A stretch of 42,494 bases of DNA, taken from positions 1 through 42,494 of the forward strand of contig JBJEEE010000039.1 of the NCBI GenBank assembly GCA_051872775.1, read 5' to 3'. The position numbers and the translations under genes are program-made. Shown in pieces: positions 42,441 through 42,494 of this stretch (the stretch's first letter is position 1; the number at the start of each line of letters is the position of its first letter). The notes under the pieces are model-generated. The model did not search any database. It saw nothing but the letters and a program-made list of their open reading frames with translations, and was not told the DNA's origin. The DNA comes from UMGS75 sp051872775 (lineage in GTDB: Bacteria; Bacillota_I; Bacilli_A; ML615J-28; CAG-313).

Positions 42441-42494
42441 TTAATGTTTCTTTCTAATTACTAATACTAGTAAGCTTAATGCAGATGTAAGTGT
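42441..42494 (-). CDS. C-terminal end of a neighbouring surface protein gene (runs off the right edge)
   Basis: The last 17 codons read TLTSALSLLVLVIRKKH and stop. They are the same residues as the end of the 39713 protein, with only two base differences over 54. This is the upstream gene of the same operon and probably a paralog sharing at least the C-terminal anchor. Confidence 0.85.
   Translation of the reverse strand, partial: TLTSALSLLVLVIRKKH

Noticed and set aside
1..42494. tRNA, rRNA, replication origin or prophage
   Set aside because: No cloverleaf, rRNA-like segment, DnaA-box cluster or phage genes were recognised by eye; a covariance scan was not possible.

Overview
The window comes from an AT-rich low-GC Gram-positive bacterium, most likely a deep Bacilli lineage of the kind often found in gut metagenomes (Erysipelotrichales, RF39 or Acholeplasma-like). 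The evidence is strong AT bias, AGGAGG-type ribosome binding sites, TTGACA-N17-TATAAT promoters, the Firmicutes order of the S10-spc-alpha ribosomal cluster followed by ECF-transporter genes and truA, a tmk-holB-ricT-yabB-rsmI cluster, lipoprotein signal peptides, and zinc-type S14. TGA is used as a stop in several tight ATGA overlaps and Trp is read from TGG, so the standard bacterial code applies and not the Mycoplasma code 4. The species assignment is an inference.

Layout. Nearly everything is on the minus strand, so transcription runs from high to low coordinates. (1) 42494-39713: a surface protein operon, with the 3' tip of one gene and a complete phosphodiester-glycosidase-like protein with InlB-type repeats. 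(2) 39584-24884: promoter, structured L4-type leader RNA, and an uninterrupted run of 30 genes from rpsJ through secY, adk, map, infA and rpoA to rplQ, closed by a terminator. (3) 24817-13991: an accessory island between rplQ and the ECF genes. It has four paralogous lipoproteins carrying 2, 2, 4 and 5 copies of a 30-residue Cys/His repeat, a large HExxH surface protein with Big2-like domains, and a frameshifted ISNCY/IS1202-like insertion sequence. (4) 13862-9201: M50 protease, then a NusG-II-domain protein, ecfA1, ecfA2, ecfT and truA in overlapping order. (5) 9184-8529: two small unknown genes, one of them on the plus strand, facing each other across a shared terminator. (6) 8455-4163: tmk, holB, ricT, yabB and rsmI. 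(7) 4119-1: an ABC exporter operon whose first ORF joins a YwaF/TMEM164-like membrane domain to an ABC ATPase, followed by a permease and a truncated anchored protein.

The most unusual content is the lipoprotein island and the YwaF-ABC ORF. In the island, copy number of an exact 90-bp in-frame repeat differs between paralogs, and three of the four promoters share an inverted repeat around the -10 box. The YwaF-ABC ORF contains a strong internal ribosome binding site and ATG exactly at the domain junction. I see no tRNA, rRNA, CRISPR array or replication origin. No stretch longer than about 300 bases lacks a gene; the longer gaps (13814-14059, 20233-20408, 23321-23537, 39433-39712) hold promoters, terminators, short repeats or the S10 leader.
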